From: Bacillota bacterium
Lineage (GTDB): Bacteria > Bacillota > Clostridia > Oscillospirales > Ruminococcaceae
Assembly (NCBI GenBank): GCA_023394255.1
Contig: JAEXAZ010000216.1
Coordinates: 1 to 34,310 of the forward strand
DNA: 34,310 bases
Reading direction: 5' to 3'
Part shown: positions 1 to 7,743 of the stretch, piece after piece
Numbering within the stretch: position 1 is the stretch's first letter
Layout of the letters: each line of letters opens with the position of its first letter
Made by a program: the position numbers and the translations under genes
The notes under the pieces: generated by a model
Database searches by the model: none
What the model was told of the DNA's origin: nothing
The model's input: only the letters and a program-made list of their open reading frames with translations

Positions 1-107
1 CATCAGGGGGTGTTTTGTCACTGTCCGTTTTTACTGGACCTGTTCACATCCAGATGAGGGGTGGTTTTGCTTTTCTAAAATTTACGCTACCATTTTCTTT
101 AGAACTT

Positions 108-116
108 TGCTATAAT
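108..116 (+). promoter_or_regulatory. Extended -10 promoter for the tyrA-aro operon
   Basis: The sequence TGCTATAAT is a perfect extended -10 element (TG at 108-109, TATAAT at 111-116). No good -35 box lies 17 bases upstream (the hexamer at 88-93 is poor), which is typical for extended -10 promoters. It stands 55 bases before the chosen tyrA start, leaving a short leader. Nothing else with clear function is visible in positions 1-107, apart from a weak 5-bp inverted repeat (CTGGA/TCCAG, about 34-53). Confidence 0.6.
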
Positions 117-170
117 AAAGTCCAGCATCGGCGTGAGCGACTCACGGCCGGCCGAAAGGATGGGGTTCTA

Positions 171-1025
171 TTGGATTTTGACCGGGAAACGGCGCGCATT
201 GGAATCATCGGGCTCGGGCTCATCGGCGGGTCGATGGCAAAAGCGCTGAAAAAATATACGGGACACAGGGTTTACGGGTATGACATCGACCATTCCGTCG
301 TCCAAAGCGCTCTGGACACAGGTTCCATCGACCGTAAAATCGGCGCGGAGGAATTATCCGCCTGCGACCTGATCTTTTTGGGATTATACCCGCGCCATGC
401 GGTGGAATTTGTGAAGAAAAATATCGGCGGCTTCCGTCAGGGCAGCATCGTGATCGATTTATGCGGCGTAAAGCAGTATTTGACAGAGAACCTGAGCGGA
501 CTCTGCGCCGATCATCAGATCACCTATATCGGCGGGCATCCGATGGCCGGCAAAGAGCGGTGGGGGTTTTCCAGCGCGGACGCGGACCTGTTTTGCGGGG
601 CCAGCATGATTATCACACCGGATACTCTGGTTCCACAGACGCTGTTAAGCCAGCTGGAAAAGCTGTTCGCGGAGATCGGTTTCGGGCGCACAACAGTCAC
701 CACACCGAAAGCGCACGACAGCATGATCGCATTCACCTCGCAGCTGGCGCATGTGGTTTCCAGCGCCTATATCAAAAGCCCGCGCGCGCGTCAGCACGAG
801 GGATTTTCCGCGGGCAGTTATAAGGATCTGACCCGCGTGGCAAAGCTGAACCCCCAGATGTGGACAGAGCTGTTTCTGGAAAACCGGGAATGCCTGCTGG
901 ACGAGATTGACACCATTCAGGAGCATCTGCGGGAATACCGCGACGCGATCGCGGCAAAGGACGACCGGCGGCTGTTCGCGCTGCTGGAGGAAGGCAGAAA
1001 AATCAAGGAGGCGCTTGATCGATGA
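171..1025 (+). CDS. tyrA: Prephenate dehydrogenase
   Basis: This 284-aa enzyme oxidatively decarboxylates prephenate to 4-hydroxyphenylpyruvate, the tyrosine branch after chorismate. An N-terminal Rossmann fold carries the NAD(P)-binding GLGLIGGS loop (residues 14-21), and the HPMAGKE motif near residue 123 is characteristic of the TyrA family. The helical C-terminal half follows, and no ACT or chorismate mutase domain is fused. The frame is open back to position 15, but that would add 52 unrelated residues and overlap the promoter. The TTG at 171, preceded by GAAAGGATGG, gives the normal family length, so I prefer it. It is the first gene of the operon and overlaps aroB by 4 bases (ATGA). 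Whether it prefers prephenate or arogenate cannot be decided here. Confidence 0.93.
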   Translation: MDFDRETARIGIIGLGLIGGSMAKALKKYTGHRVYGYDIDHSVVQSALDTGSIDRKIGAEELSACDLIFLGLYPRHAVEFVKKNIGGFRQGSIVIDLCGVKQYLTENLSGLCADHQITYIGGHPMAGKERWGFSSADADLFCGASMIITPDTLVPQTLLSQLEKLFAEIGFGRTTVTTPKAHDSMIAFTSQLAHVVSSAYIKSPRARQHEGFSAGSYKDLTRVAKLNPQMWTELFLENRECLLDEIDTIQEHLREYRDAIAAKDDRRLFALLEEGRKIKEALDR

Positions 1026-2086
1026 AAACCATCGCGGTAAAAACCGGAAGACCTTATCAAATTCAGATTGAGGACGGGCTGCTGCGGCGTTTTCCGGAGC
1101 TGCTTGCGAATGTTTACGGCGGCAGAAAGCCGGCGCTTGCCATCGTCACCGACGATACGGTCGACGCACTCTATGGGGAACCCTTACGCCGTCAGCTTGC
1201 GGATGCGGGCTACCCGGTCTGCAAGTTTGCGTTTGCGCACGGGGAAGACTCCAAAACGCTCGAAACCGTCAGCCGTGTTTATGATTTTCTCGCCGCCAAC
1301 AGTATCACGCGTTCGGATGTTATCCTTGCTCTGGGCGGCGGCGTTGTGGGGGATCTGGCGGGCTTTGCGGCTTCCAGCTGGCTGCGTGGAATTGATTTCG
1401 TGCAGATTCCCACGACATTTCTGGCGATGATCGATTCCTCCGTCGGCGGCAAAACCGGCGTGGACATTCCGCAGGGCAAAAACCTTGTGGGCGCTTTCTG
1501 GCAGCCGTCGCTGGTGGTCTGCGACCCGCAAACGCTCCGTACGCTTCCGGAGGAGACCTTCGCCGACGGCGTGGCGGAAGCAATCAAATACGGTGCAATC
1601 CTCGACAGCGATTTATTTGAACTGCTGGAAAGCGGGGATTTGCAGGAACATCTCGAAGCGGTGATCGGCCGCTGTGTCGATCTGAAGCGGGAGGTTGTGG
1701 AGCAGGACGAGCGCGACAGGGGTGTCCGCCAATGGCTCAATTTCGGACACACGCTTGGGCATGCGGTGGAAGCCTATTCCAACTACACCCTGCCCCACGG
1801 GCGCGGCGTCGCCATCGGCATGGTCATGATCTGCGAAGCCTGTGAAAAAGCGGGCGTTACGCCGAAGGGAACCGCAGCGCGCATTTCGGACTGCTGCCGC
1901 CGTTACGGGCTGCCCGTTTCAACCGGCGCACCGCTGGAGGTCCTGTGCAAATCCTGCATGGGGGATAAAAAGCGGACCGGCTCCAAAATCAGCCTGGTGG
2001 TTCTGGAGAAGATCGGCAAAGCCGCCCTCTACCCCGTGGAGGCGGCGAAGCTGCATTCTTTTCTGGCAGGTGAATCCCGTGAGTAA
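1022..2086 (+). CDS. aroB: 3-dehydroquinate synthase
   Basis: This 354-aa protein catalyses the second step of the shikimate pathway, converting DAHP to 3-dehydroquinate in the cytosol using NAD and a divalent metal. The glycine-rich nucleotide segment LGGGVVGDLAGFAAS (about residue 103 onward) is followed by the conserved PTTFLAMIDSSVGGKTGVD segment. The downstream EAIKYG and GHTLGHAVE segments contain the metal-ligand Glu and His residues. Length is normal for the family. The ATG overlaps the tyrA stop as ATGA, and the 3' end overlaps the aroA GTG start by 8 bases, so translation is probably coupled through the operon. Confidence 0.97.
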   Translation: MKTIAVKTGRPYQIQIEDGLLRRFPELLANVYGGRKPALAIVTDDTVDALYGEPLRRQLADAGYPVCKFAFAHGEDSKTLETVSRVYDFLAANSITRSDVILALGGGVVGDLAGFAASSWLRGIDFVQIPTTFLAMIDSSVGGKTGVDIPQGKNLVGAFWQPSLVVCDPQTLRTLPEETFADGVAEAIKYGAILDSDLFELLESGDLQEHLEAVIGRCVDLKREVVEQDERDRGVRQWLNFGHTLGHAVEAYSNYTLPHGRGVAIGMVMICEACEKAGVTPKGTAARISDCCRRYGLPVSTGAPLEVLCKSCMGDKKRTGSKISLVVLEKIGKAALYPVEAAKLHSFLAGESRE

Positions 2087-3335
2087 TGTACGCGTTTACC
2101 CCGCCAAGTTATCCGGCAGCCTGACCGCGCCCCCGTCCAAATCGGCGGCGCACAGGGCGCTGATCTGCGCCGCGCTGGCACAAGGCGAAAGCGAAATCGC
2201 GCCGGTGTCCGATTCCACCGATATGGGGGCAACACTCGGTGTGCTCGCCGCCATGGGGCAACCGGCGGAGCGCGACGGAAAAACCGTCCGGTTTCGCGGG
2301 ATGCCGTGGGCGGAACACCCGGTAACACTCAACTGCCGGGAAAGCGGCTCCACGCTGCGTTTCCTGCTGCCGGTTGCCGCAGCGCTGGGGCTTTCCGCAA
2401 CCTTTCTCGGGGAAGGCAGGCTTCCTGAACGTCCAGTCGGCGTACTGACGGAACAGCTCTCCCGGCACGGCATTTCCATCACGGGCAGCGGCATGCCTTT
2501 CTCTATTAAAGGAAAATTGACCGGCGGCGTCTTCACCCTGCCCGGCGACATCAGCTCGCAGTTTATCAGCGGGCTGCTGTTTGCCCTGCCCCTGCTCCTG
2601 CAGGACAGTGAAATCCGCCTCACCACGCCGCTGGAATCCGCGGCGTATGTCGATATGACCCTCTCCGCGCTGTCGGACGCGGGCATTCGGATTGAGCGCT
2701 CCGAGGGCAGCTTTTTGGTCAAGGGCGGGCAAAGCTACCGCCCGGGCCGAAAAACCGTCGGGGGGGATTTTTCCAACGCCGCGTTCTGGCTGTGCGCGGG
2801 CGCAATCGGAGGATCCATTGCAATAGACGGGCTTGAAGCGCATTCCGTACAGGGCGACCGTGCCGTCGTGGAACTGGTGCGGGCGTTCGGCGCGTCTATC
2901 TCCGTTCAAAACGGACAGACTATTGTTGAAAGCGCGCCGCTGCACGGCATCCGCATCAACGCGGCGCCAGTTCCCGATCTGGTTCCGATCCTCGCTGTGA
3001 CCGCCGCTTTTGCACAGGGCGATACCGAAATTTACAATGCCGCGCGGCTGCGTATCAAGGAAAGCGACCGGCTTTCGGCTGTATCAAAACTGATTCGGAA
3101 TCTGGGCGGCGAAGCGCTGGAATTCCCGGACCGGCTGATCATCCGGGGGACCGGCGGTCTGCGGGGCGGCGAAGCCGACGGGATGAACGACCACCGCATT
3201 GTCATGAGCGCCGCGATTGCCGCTCTGTTCTGCCGCGAGCCTGTCGTCATCCGCGGCGCGCAGGCTGTCCGGAAATCCTATCCGGATTTCTTTGAAGATT
3301 TAAAAAGGCTTGGAGGTCGTTACGATGTCATCTAA
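2079..3335 (+). CDS. aroA: 3-phosphoshikimate 1-carboxyvinyltransferase (EPSP synthase)
   Basis: This 418-aa enzyme joins shikimate-3-phosphate and phosphoenolpyruvate to give EPSP. Family signatures appear in order: PPSKSAAHRAL near the N terminus, RESGSTLRF, the GRLPERPVG loop, GGDFSNAAFWL, PDLVPILAV, RIKESDRL and DGMNDHRIVMS near the C terminus. The frame is open back to 1842 inside aroB, but the GTG at 2079 gives the expected MSNVRVYP start and standard length, and it sits within the aroB stop region with AGGTGAAT upstream. It overlaps both neighbours (8 bases with aroB, 11 with aroC). The motif set resembles ordinary bacterial EPSP synthases. Sensitivity class to inhibitors cannot be judged by eye. 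Confidence 0.96.
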   Translation: MSNVRVYPAKLSGSLTAPPSKSAAHRALICAALAQGESEIAPVSDSTDMGATLGVLAAMGQPAERDGKTVRFRGMPWAEHPVTLNCRESGSTLRFLLPVAAALGLSATFLGEGRLPERPVGVLTEQLSRHGISITGSGMPFSIKGKLTGGVFTLPGDISSQFISGLLFALPLLLQDSEIRLTTPLESAAYVDMTLSALSDAGIRIERSEGSFLVKGGQSYRPGRKTVGGDFSNAAFWLCAGAIGGSIAIDGLEAHSVQGDRAVVELVRAFGASISVQNGQTIVESAPLHGIRINAAPVPDLVPILAVTAAFAQGDTEIYNAARLRIKESDRLSAVSKLIRNLGGEALEFPDRLIIRGTGGLRGGEADGMNDHRIVMSAAIAALFCREPVVIRGAQAVRKSYPDFFEDLKRLGGRYDVI

Positions 3336-4452
3336 CTGGGGAAACTCCTTTCAGATCTCTTTGTTCGGGGAAAGCCACGGCGCGGGTGTCGGCGTGGTGA
3401 TCGACGGCATGCCTGCCGGGTTGAAGGTGAATTTTGAGGCGCTGGAGGCCTTTATGAAACGCCGCGCCCCCGGAAGGAACAAAGCCAGCACCCCCCGGAA
3501 GGAAAGCGACCGGCCGGAACTGCTGTCCGGCATCCTGGACGGCGTCACCACCGGCGCTCCCCTGACCGCTTTCATCCGCAACGGCGATATGCATTCCGGC
3601 GACTATGCGGAGCTTTCCTCGCTTGCCCGCCCCGGTCACGCCGACTACACGGGATTCCTGCGCTACGGCGGCTTTAACGACGTGCGCGGCGGCGGCCATT
3701 TTTCCGCCCGCCTGACGGCTCCTCTGGTATTCGCGGGCGGGATTGCAAAGCAGCTCCTTGCCGCACAGGGAATTTTGATCGGGGCGCACATTGCCCGCGC
3801 GGCGGGGATTGACGACGAGCGTTTCGATGACGTCAGGCTGGACGCGCGGACGTTGCTGTCTGCCGGAGCCCGTGACTTTCCGGTGCTCGACGAACAGGCC
3901 GGCGGGAAAATGCGGGAAGCGATTGAAGCGGCCCGGCTCGCGCAGGATTCGGTGGGGGGCATTGTGGAGTGCGGGATTACCGGCGTTCCCGCCGGTATCG
4001 GTTCCCCGATTTTTGACGGAATCGAAAACCGGATTGCTTCCATCCTGTTTGGAATTCCCGCTGTCAAAGGGATCGAATTCGGCGCGGGCTTTGCCGCCGC
4101 CGACCTGCGCGGTTCCGAGAACAACGACCCTTTTGTGATGGACGGCGGCGCCGTACGCACGCAAACCAACCGTCACGGAGGCATCCTCGGGGGGATCTCT
4201 TCCGGCATGCCGATTTTGTTCCGGGCGGCGTTCAAACCGACCCCCTCCATTTCCCGGACGCAAAAAACCGTGGATTTCCGGAAAAATGCCCCCGCAGAGC
4301 TTTCGGTTAAGGGCAGGCACGACCCCTGCGTCGCGGTACGCGCGGTTCCCGTTGTGGAAGCCGCGGCGGCGGTTGCCATTGCGGATATTCTCAAATCCGA
4401 AGGCAGGATTCCGGCGGTGCTGGATGGAGCACAAGCGCCATCCGAAGCATAG
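3325..4452 (+). CDS. aroC: Chorismate synthase
   Basis: This 375-aa enzyme converts EPSP to chorismate, the last common aromatic precursor, with reduced FMN as cofactor. The signatures GESHGAGVGVVIDGMPAG (near residues 12-29), RPGHADYTGFLRYG, RGGGHFSAR, GGISSGMPI and RHDPCVAVRAVPVVEA are all present. An in-frame TTG at 3310 exists, but the ATG at 3325 has GGAGGT at 3312-3317 and gives the classic MSSNWGNSFQISLFGESHG start. Its start lies 11 bases inside aroA. It is the last gene of the operon. No clear terminator is visible in the 14 bases before the next promoter. Confidence 0.97.
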   Translation: MSSNWGNSFQISLFGESHGAGVGVVIDGMPAGLKVNFEALEAFMKRRAPGRNKASTPRKESDRPELLSGILDGVTTGAPLTAFIRNGDMHSGDYAELSSLARPGHADYTGFLRYGGFNDVRGGGHFSARLTAPLVFAGGIAKQLLAAQGILIGAHIARAAGIDDERFDDVRLDARTLLSAGARDFPVLDEQAGGKMREAIEAARLAQDSVGGIVECGITGVPAGIGSPIFDGIENRIASILFGIPAVKGIEFGAGFAAADLRGSENNDPFVMDGGAVRTQTNRHGGILGGISSGMPILFRAAFKPTPSISRTQKTVDFRKNAPAELSVKGRHDPCVAVRAVPVVEAAAAVAIADILKSEGRIPAVLDGAQAPSEA

Positions 4453-4466
4453 TATGGAAATGGGTC

Positions 4467-4495
4467 TTGACAATTCAGGACTTTTGTGGTTTAAT
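4467..4495 (+). promoter_or_regulatory. Sigma-A promoter of the T-box leader
   Basis: TTGACA at 4467-4472 and TTTAAT at 4490-4495 are separated by exactly 17 bases. The promoter begins 15 bases after the aroC stop and directly precedes the T-box RNA, so the transporter operon has its own start independent of the aro operon. Confidence 0.8.
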
Positions 4496-4501
4496 AATTC
4501 C

Positions 4502-4760
4502 CATAAACCGATGACGGAGAGATAAAACCGCAGGCGCGCGCACAGAGATTCGGGAGTGCTGGGAACCCGGACGAAAGCGAAGCGGACAAATGGACTCCTG
4601 AGGGTGCGGTGAACAGCAAAATGCCAAGTATTCCGCAACGCAGGCCAGCGTTAAATGGCGATGGGCGTGTTGGCGCTCTGAAGAGGTGGATGCATTTTGC
4701 ATCAATCAAGGTGGTACCGCAGGTTTAGCACCTGTCCTTGCAAGAGGACAGGTGTTTTTT
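4502..4760 (+). promoter_or_regulatory. T-box riboswitch with tryptophan (UGG) specifier
   Basis: This is a transcription-attenuating leader RNA that senses uncharged tRNA. The hallmark T-box sequence AAGGTGGTACCGCAG is at 4708-4722. The antiterminator can form between AGGTG (4709-4713) and CACCT (4729-4733). The competing terminator is a 10-bp stem (4729-4738 with 4745-4754) followed by a T run ending at 4760. The base of stem I pairs ACCGCA (4527-4532) with TGCGGT (4605-4610). In the expected specifier loop, just before the CTCCTGAGG segment, the triplet TGG at 4591-4593 is followed by the usual purine, so the cognate tRNA is most likely tRNA-Trp. The downstream genes are an ABC transporter, so low charged tRNA-Trp should raise tryptophan uptake. 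Motif and hairpins are seen directly. The specifier assignment is an inference from position. Confidence 0.9.
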
Positions 4761-4843
4761 GTTGTTTCCGGAGACAGCAAGCCGAAAGCCTTACCGCCCC
4801 AACATAAAACAGACCTTTTTTATGGAATGAAGGAGAATGAACT

Positions 4844-5890
4844 ATGAAAAAGTTAACCGTGCTTGTGACATCCCTTGTCCTTTCGCTTTCCATGCTTACC
4901 GGCTGCGGCAGCTCCGCCGCCACTTCTTCCGCATCGGCTCCTGCTCCCGCATCCTCCGGTGTGTCGTCGGAAGCTCCCGCCCCGTCCCAGGCCGCTTCCG
5001 GCGAAAAGGTGAAGATCGGCCTTGTGCAGATTGTGGAACATACCTCCCTGAATCAGATCCGCGAATCCTTCATGGAAGAAATGAAGGCCCTCGGCTACGG
5101 CGATGACAAGGCTGAGATTGAATACGCCAACGCTTCCGGCGACCAATCCAACCTGAACTCGATCTGCCAGAAGTTCGCGGGCGATGAAAAAGACCTGATT
5201 GTCGCGATTGCCACCCCTTCCGCGCAGGCGGCGGCAGCAGCGGCCCCCAACATCCCGCTGGTGTTTTCCGCGGTCACGGACCCGGTTGCCGCCAAGCTGG
5301 TGGCCGACCCGAACGCGCCGGACGGCATCATCACCGGTACCTCGGACGCTATCCCGGTCGATCAGGTATTCGCGCTGATGAAGCAGCTGACCCCCGACGT
5401 GAAAACCGTCGGCATGATCTACAACCTCGGCGAAGTCAACTCGGTATCCGTCATTGAACAGGCAAAAAAATATTGCGACGAAAACGGCATAGACTATGTG
5501 GAAGCAACCGTCACCAACTCCAGCGAAGTCCAGCAGGCCGCGCAGTCCCTGGTCGGAAAGTGTGAAGCGTTCTACACCCCGATCGACAACACCGTCGCTT
5601 CCGCAATGGCCGCTTATGCCGAAGTCGCCAAGCAGACAAAACTCCCCATCTACACCGGCGCCGATTCCATGGTCATCGACGGCGGCTTCGCCACGGTAGG
5701 CATTGATTATACCCTGCTTGGCAAGCAGACGGCGCAGATGGCCGCGAAAATTCTGGAAGGTACTCCGGTAAAGGATATCCCTGTGGAAACCCTGTCCGAT
5801 TTCTCCACAATCATCAACCAGACAACCGCCGACGCGATCGGCGTCACAATTCCGGAGGATCTGGCTTCCTCCGCCCAGATTGTCAAATAG
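4844..5890 (+). CDS. trpX: ABC transporter substrate-binding lipoprotein, putative tryptophan transporter TrpX
   Basis: This 348-aa protein starts with a lipoprotein signal peptide (positive MKK, hydrophobic stretch, LTGC lipobox with Cys near residue 21), followed by a Ser/Ala/Pro-rich linker to about residue 50. The rest, beginning KVKIGLVQIVEH, is a periplasmic-binding-protein fold of the COG2984 family with two lobes (segments such as AIATPSAQAAA, FSAVTDPVAAKLV and YTGADSMVIDGG). AAGGAG lies just upstream of the ATG. Members of this family next to a COG4120 permease and COG1101 ATPase, under a Trp T-box, are the predicted TrpXYZ tryptophan uptake system. The substrate is inferred from the T-box specifier, not from the binding site. 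Confidence 0.88.
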   Translation: MKKLTVLVTSLVLSLSMLTGCGSSAATSSASAPAPASSGVSSEAPAPSQAASGEKVKIGLVQIVEHTSLNQIRESFMEEMKALGYGDDKAEIEYANASGDQSNLNSICQKFAGDEKDLIVAIATPSAQAAAAAAPNIPLVFSAVTDPVAAKLVADPNAPDGIITGTSDAIPVDQVFALMKQLTPDVKTVGMIYNLGEVNSVSVIEQAKKYCDENGIDYVEATVTNSSEVQQAAQSLVGKCEAFYTPIDNTVASAMAAYAEVAKQTKLPIYTGADSMVIDGGFATVGIDYTLLGKQTAQMAAKILEGTPVKDIPVETLSDFSTIINQTTADAIGVTIPEDLASSAQIVK

Positions 5891-5910
5891 TCCGGTCTGT
5901 TTTGCGAAAT

Positions 5911-5943
5911 CGCAAGGGGATGCATCCGCTGCATCCCCTTGCG
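5911..5943 (+). other. Perfect 14-bp intercistronic hairpin between trpX and trpY
   Basis: CGCAAGGGGATGCA (5911-5924) is perfectly complementary to 5930-5943 around a 5-base loop. It begins 20 bases after the trpX stop. The following ATTTTTGATT is only weakly T-rich, so it is either a leaky terminator or an RNA-stabilising 3' structure. Such hairpins commonly raise the amount of binding protein relative to permease and ATPase. Confidence 0.8.
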
Positions 5944-5977
5944 CTGATTTTTGATTCTAACGAAGTGAGTGATGAAC

Positions 5978-6871
5978 ATGAGTATGTTTGCCTTTCAGGG
6001 AGCCGTTGAGCTGGGGCTGATCTATGCCCTGCTGGCGCTGGGGCTGTTCGTTTCCTACCGGATTCTGGATATCCCGGACCTGACAGTGGACAGCAGCTTT
6101 ACTCTGGGAGCTGCGGTTTCCGCCGTTTTTGCCACCGCCGGCCACTCTTATCTTGGGCTGGTCATGGCGATTGCCGCAGGGTGGATGGCGGGGATGCTGA
6201 CCGCATTTCTGCAGACAAAGCTGCAAATCCAGCCGATCCTCGCCGGCATCCTCTCCATGACGGCGCTTTATTCCATCAACCTGCGCGTCATGAGCGGCAG
6301 GGCGAACATCTCGCTGCTTGGCACCGATACGCTCTTTTCCGCGGCACCCGGAAAATTTGGGAAGATGTTCGCGGCCCTTGCGATCGTAATTGCCGCCGGC
6401 ATCTTTTTGGTCCTGTTTTTCCGCACCCAGGTTGGGCTCTGTATCCGCGCGACCGGAGACAATGAAGAAATGGTGCGCACCTCCTCCATCAATACCGACC
6501 GGATGAAGTTCATCGGGCTGGGCCTTGCGAACGCGCTGGTCGGGCTTTCGGGCGGGCTCATCTCACAGTACCAGAGCTTTACCGATTTGAGCATGGGCAT
6601 CGGGATGGTTGTTGTGGGGCTGGCCTCCCTGATCATCGGAGAAGTGATCTTCGGCCGCCCGAACGTCTGGAGAAATGTGGTTGCCGTCATTTTTGGCGCG
6701 GTGATTTACCGCTGCATTATTGCGTTTGTTTTCGCGCGCGGCCTGCCCACAAACGACCTCAAGCTGATTTCTTCGGTGATTGTCGCCCTGGCGATCTCCT
6801 ATCCGCTGATTATCAGGCGGTACCGGCTGATGAAACTGATGAGGGAGGCGTCTCGCAATGTTAAAGCTTAA
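5978..6871 (+). CDS. trpY: ABC transporter permease, putative tryptophan transporter TrpY
   Basis: This roughly 298-aa integral membrane protein has about eight to nine hydrophobic segments (for example LGLIYALLALGLFVSYRI, LAIVIAAGIFLVLFF, IGMVVVGLASLIIGEVIFG). It belongs to the COG4120 permease family, a distant relative of branched-chain amino acid and ribose permeases. The motif IPDLTVDSSFTLGAAV near the N terminus and the cytoplasmic loop CIRATGDNEEMVRTSSINTDRMK, here seen as separate pieces RATGDNEEMV and SSINTDRMK, are typical. Start choice: GTG 5969, ATG 5972 and ATG 5978 are in frame. The SD-like GAAGTGAG at 5962-5969 is best spaced for 5978. It overlaps trpZ by 14 bases. Confidence 0.88.
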   Translation: MSMFAFQGAVELGLIYALLALGLFVSYRILDIPDLTVDSSFTLGAAVSAVFATAGHSYLGLVMAIAAGWMAGMLTAFLQTKLQIQPILAGILSMTALYSINLRVMSGRANISLLGTDTLFSAAPGKFGKMFAALAIVIAAGIFLVLFFRTQVGLCIRATGDNEEMVRTSSINTDRMKFIGLGLANALVGLSGGLISQYQSFTDLSMGIGMVVVGLASLIIGEVIFGRPNVWRNVVAVIFGAVIYRCIIAFVFARGLPTNDLKLISSVIVALAISYPLIIRRYRLMKLMREASRNVKA

Positions 6872-7652
6872 ACACGTCAGCAAAACCTTTTTCCCGAACA
6901 CAATCAATGAGCGCAAGGCGCTGATCGACCTGAGCCTGACGCTGGAAAACGGGGATTTTGTCACCATCATCGGCGGAAACGGCGCCGGAAAATCGACGCT
7001 GTTCAACGCGGTCGCCGGTTCCTTCCTGATCGACAGCGGCAATATCCTGCTTGACGGGCAGGATATTACCTTCCTGCGCGATTATCGGCGCGCCAGAAGC
7101 ATCGGGCGGCTGTTTCAGGACCCGCTGAAAGGCACCGCCCCCAACATGACCATTGAAGAAAACCTGACGATGGCCTACCAGCGCGGTGCCAAAAGCAGGT
7201 TCCGCCTGGGCGTCAGCAAAAAAGAACAACAGGCCTTCCGTGACCATCTGGCCGAATTGGGGCTTGGACTGGAAGACCGTATGAAAACCAAAATGGGGCT
7301 CTTGTCCGGCGGACAGCGGCAGGCCGTCACATTGATGATGGCAACCATCGTAACGCCCAAGCTCCTTCTTCTGGATGAACATACCGCCGCGCTGGACCCC
7401 GCCACGGCGGAGAAAGTCGCGTCGCTCACACAGAAAATCGTCGAGAAAGAGAAAATTACCACCATGATGATCACGCACAACATGCAGCAGTCACTGGACT
7501 GCGGCAACCGCACGATCATGATGGACGGCGGCCGCATCATTCTGGATATCAAAGGCGCCGAGCGGAGCAAGCTCACCGTGCCGGACCTGCTCGCCATGTT
7601 TAAAGATAAAAGCAAAAGGGAACTGGATAACGACCGGATGCTGCTCTCCTGA
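6858..7652 (+). CDS. trpZ: ABC transporter ATP-binding protein, putative tryptophan transporter TrpZ
   Basis: This 264-aa nucleotide-binding subunit has Walker A GGNGAGKST (about residues 39-47), Q-loop region GRLFQDP, signature LLSGGQRQ, Walker B LLLLDEHTAAL and the H-loop MITHNM. The Walker B motif has DEH rather than the usual DEP, a variant typical of the COG1101 family that partners COG2984/COG4120 proteins. GAGGGAGG lies upstream inside the end of the permease gene, and the ATG is 14 bases inside trpY. It is the final gene of the T-box operon and is followed by a strong terminator. Confidence 0.93.
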   Translation: MLKLKHVSKTFFPNTINERKALIDLSLTLENGDFVTIIGGNGAGKSTLFNAVAGSFLIDSGNILLDGQDITFLRDYRRARSIGRLFQDPLKGTAPNMTIEENLTMAYQRGAKSRFRLGVSKKEQQAFRDHLAELGLGLEDRMKTKMGLLSGGQRQAVTLMMATIVTPKLLLLDEHTAALDPATAEKVASLTQKIVEKEKITTMMITHNMQQSLDCGNRTIMMDGGRIILDIKGAERSKLTVPDLLAMFKDKSKRELDNDRMLLS

Positions 7653-7673
7653 ACAGCGCCGGTCAACAGGGAT

Positions 7674-7720
7674 AAAAAAACCACAGGCATGGCTCTTTTG
7701 AGCCATGCCTGTGGTTTTTT
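7674..7720. terminator. Bidirectional terminator between trpZ and the ATP-grasp gene
   Basis: A near-perfect stem of about 21 bp (7674-7695 with 7700-7720) with a TTTT loop has A and T tracts on the two flanks. It works for trpZ on the forward strand and for the convergent ATP-grasp gene ending at 7744 on the reverse strand. Confidence 0.93.
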
Positions 7721-7743
7721 ATCCATCACGCGTATCATCCGTT

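Noticed and set aside
1842..2078. N-terminal extension of aroA inside aroB
   Set aside because: It is just an open frame over aroB; the GTG at 2079 gives the correct family start and length.
3328..4638. 436-codon reverse-strand frame opposite aroC
   Set aside because: Antisense shadow of a GC-rich gene; no ribosome site, no recognised motif, and aroC is unquestionable.
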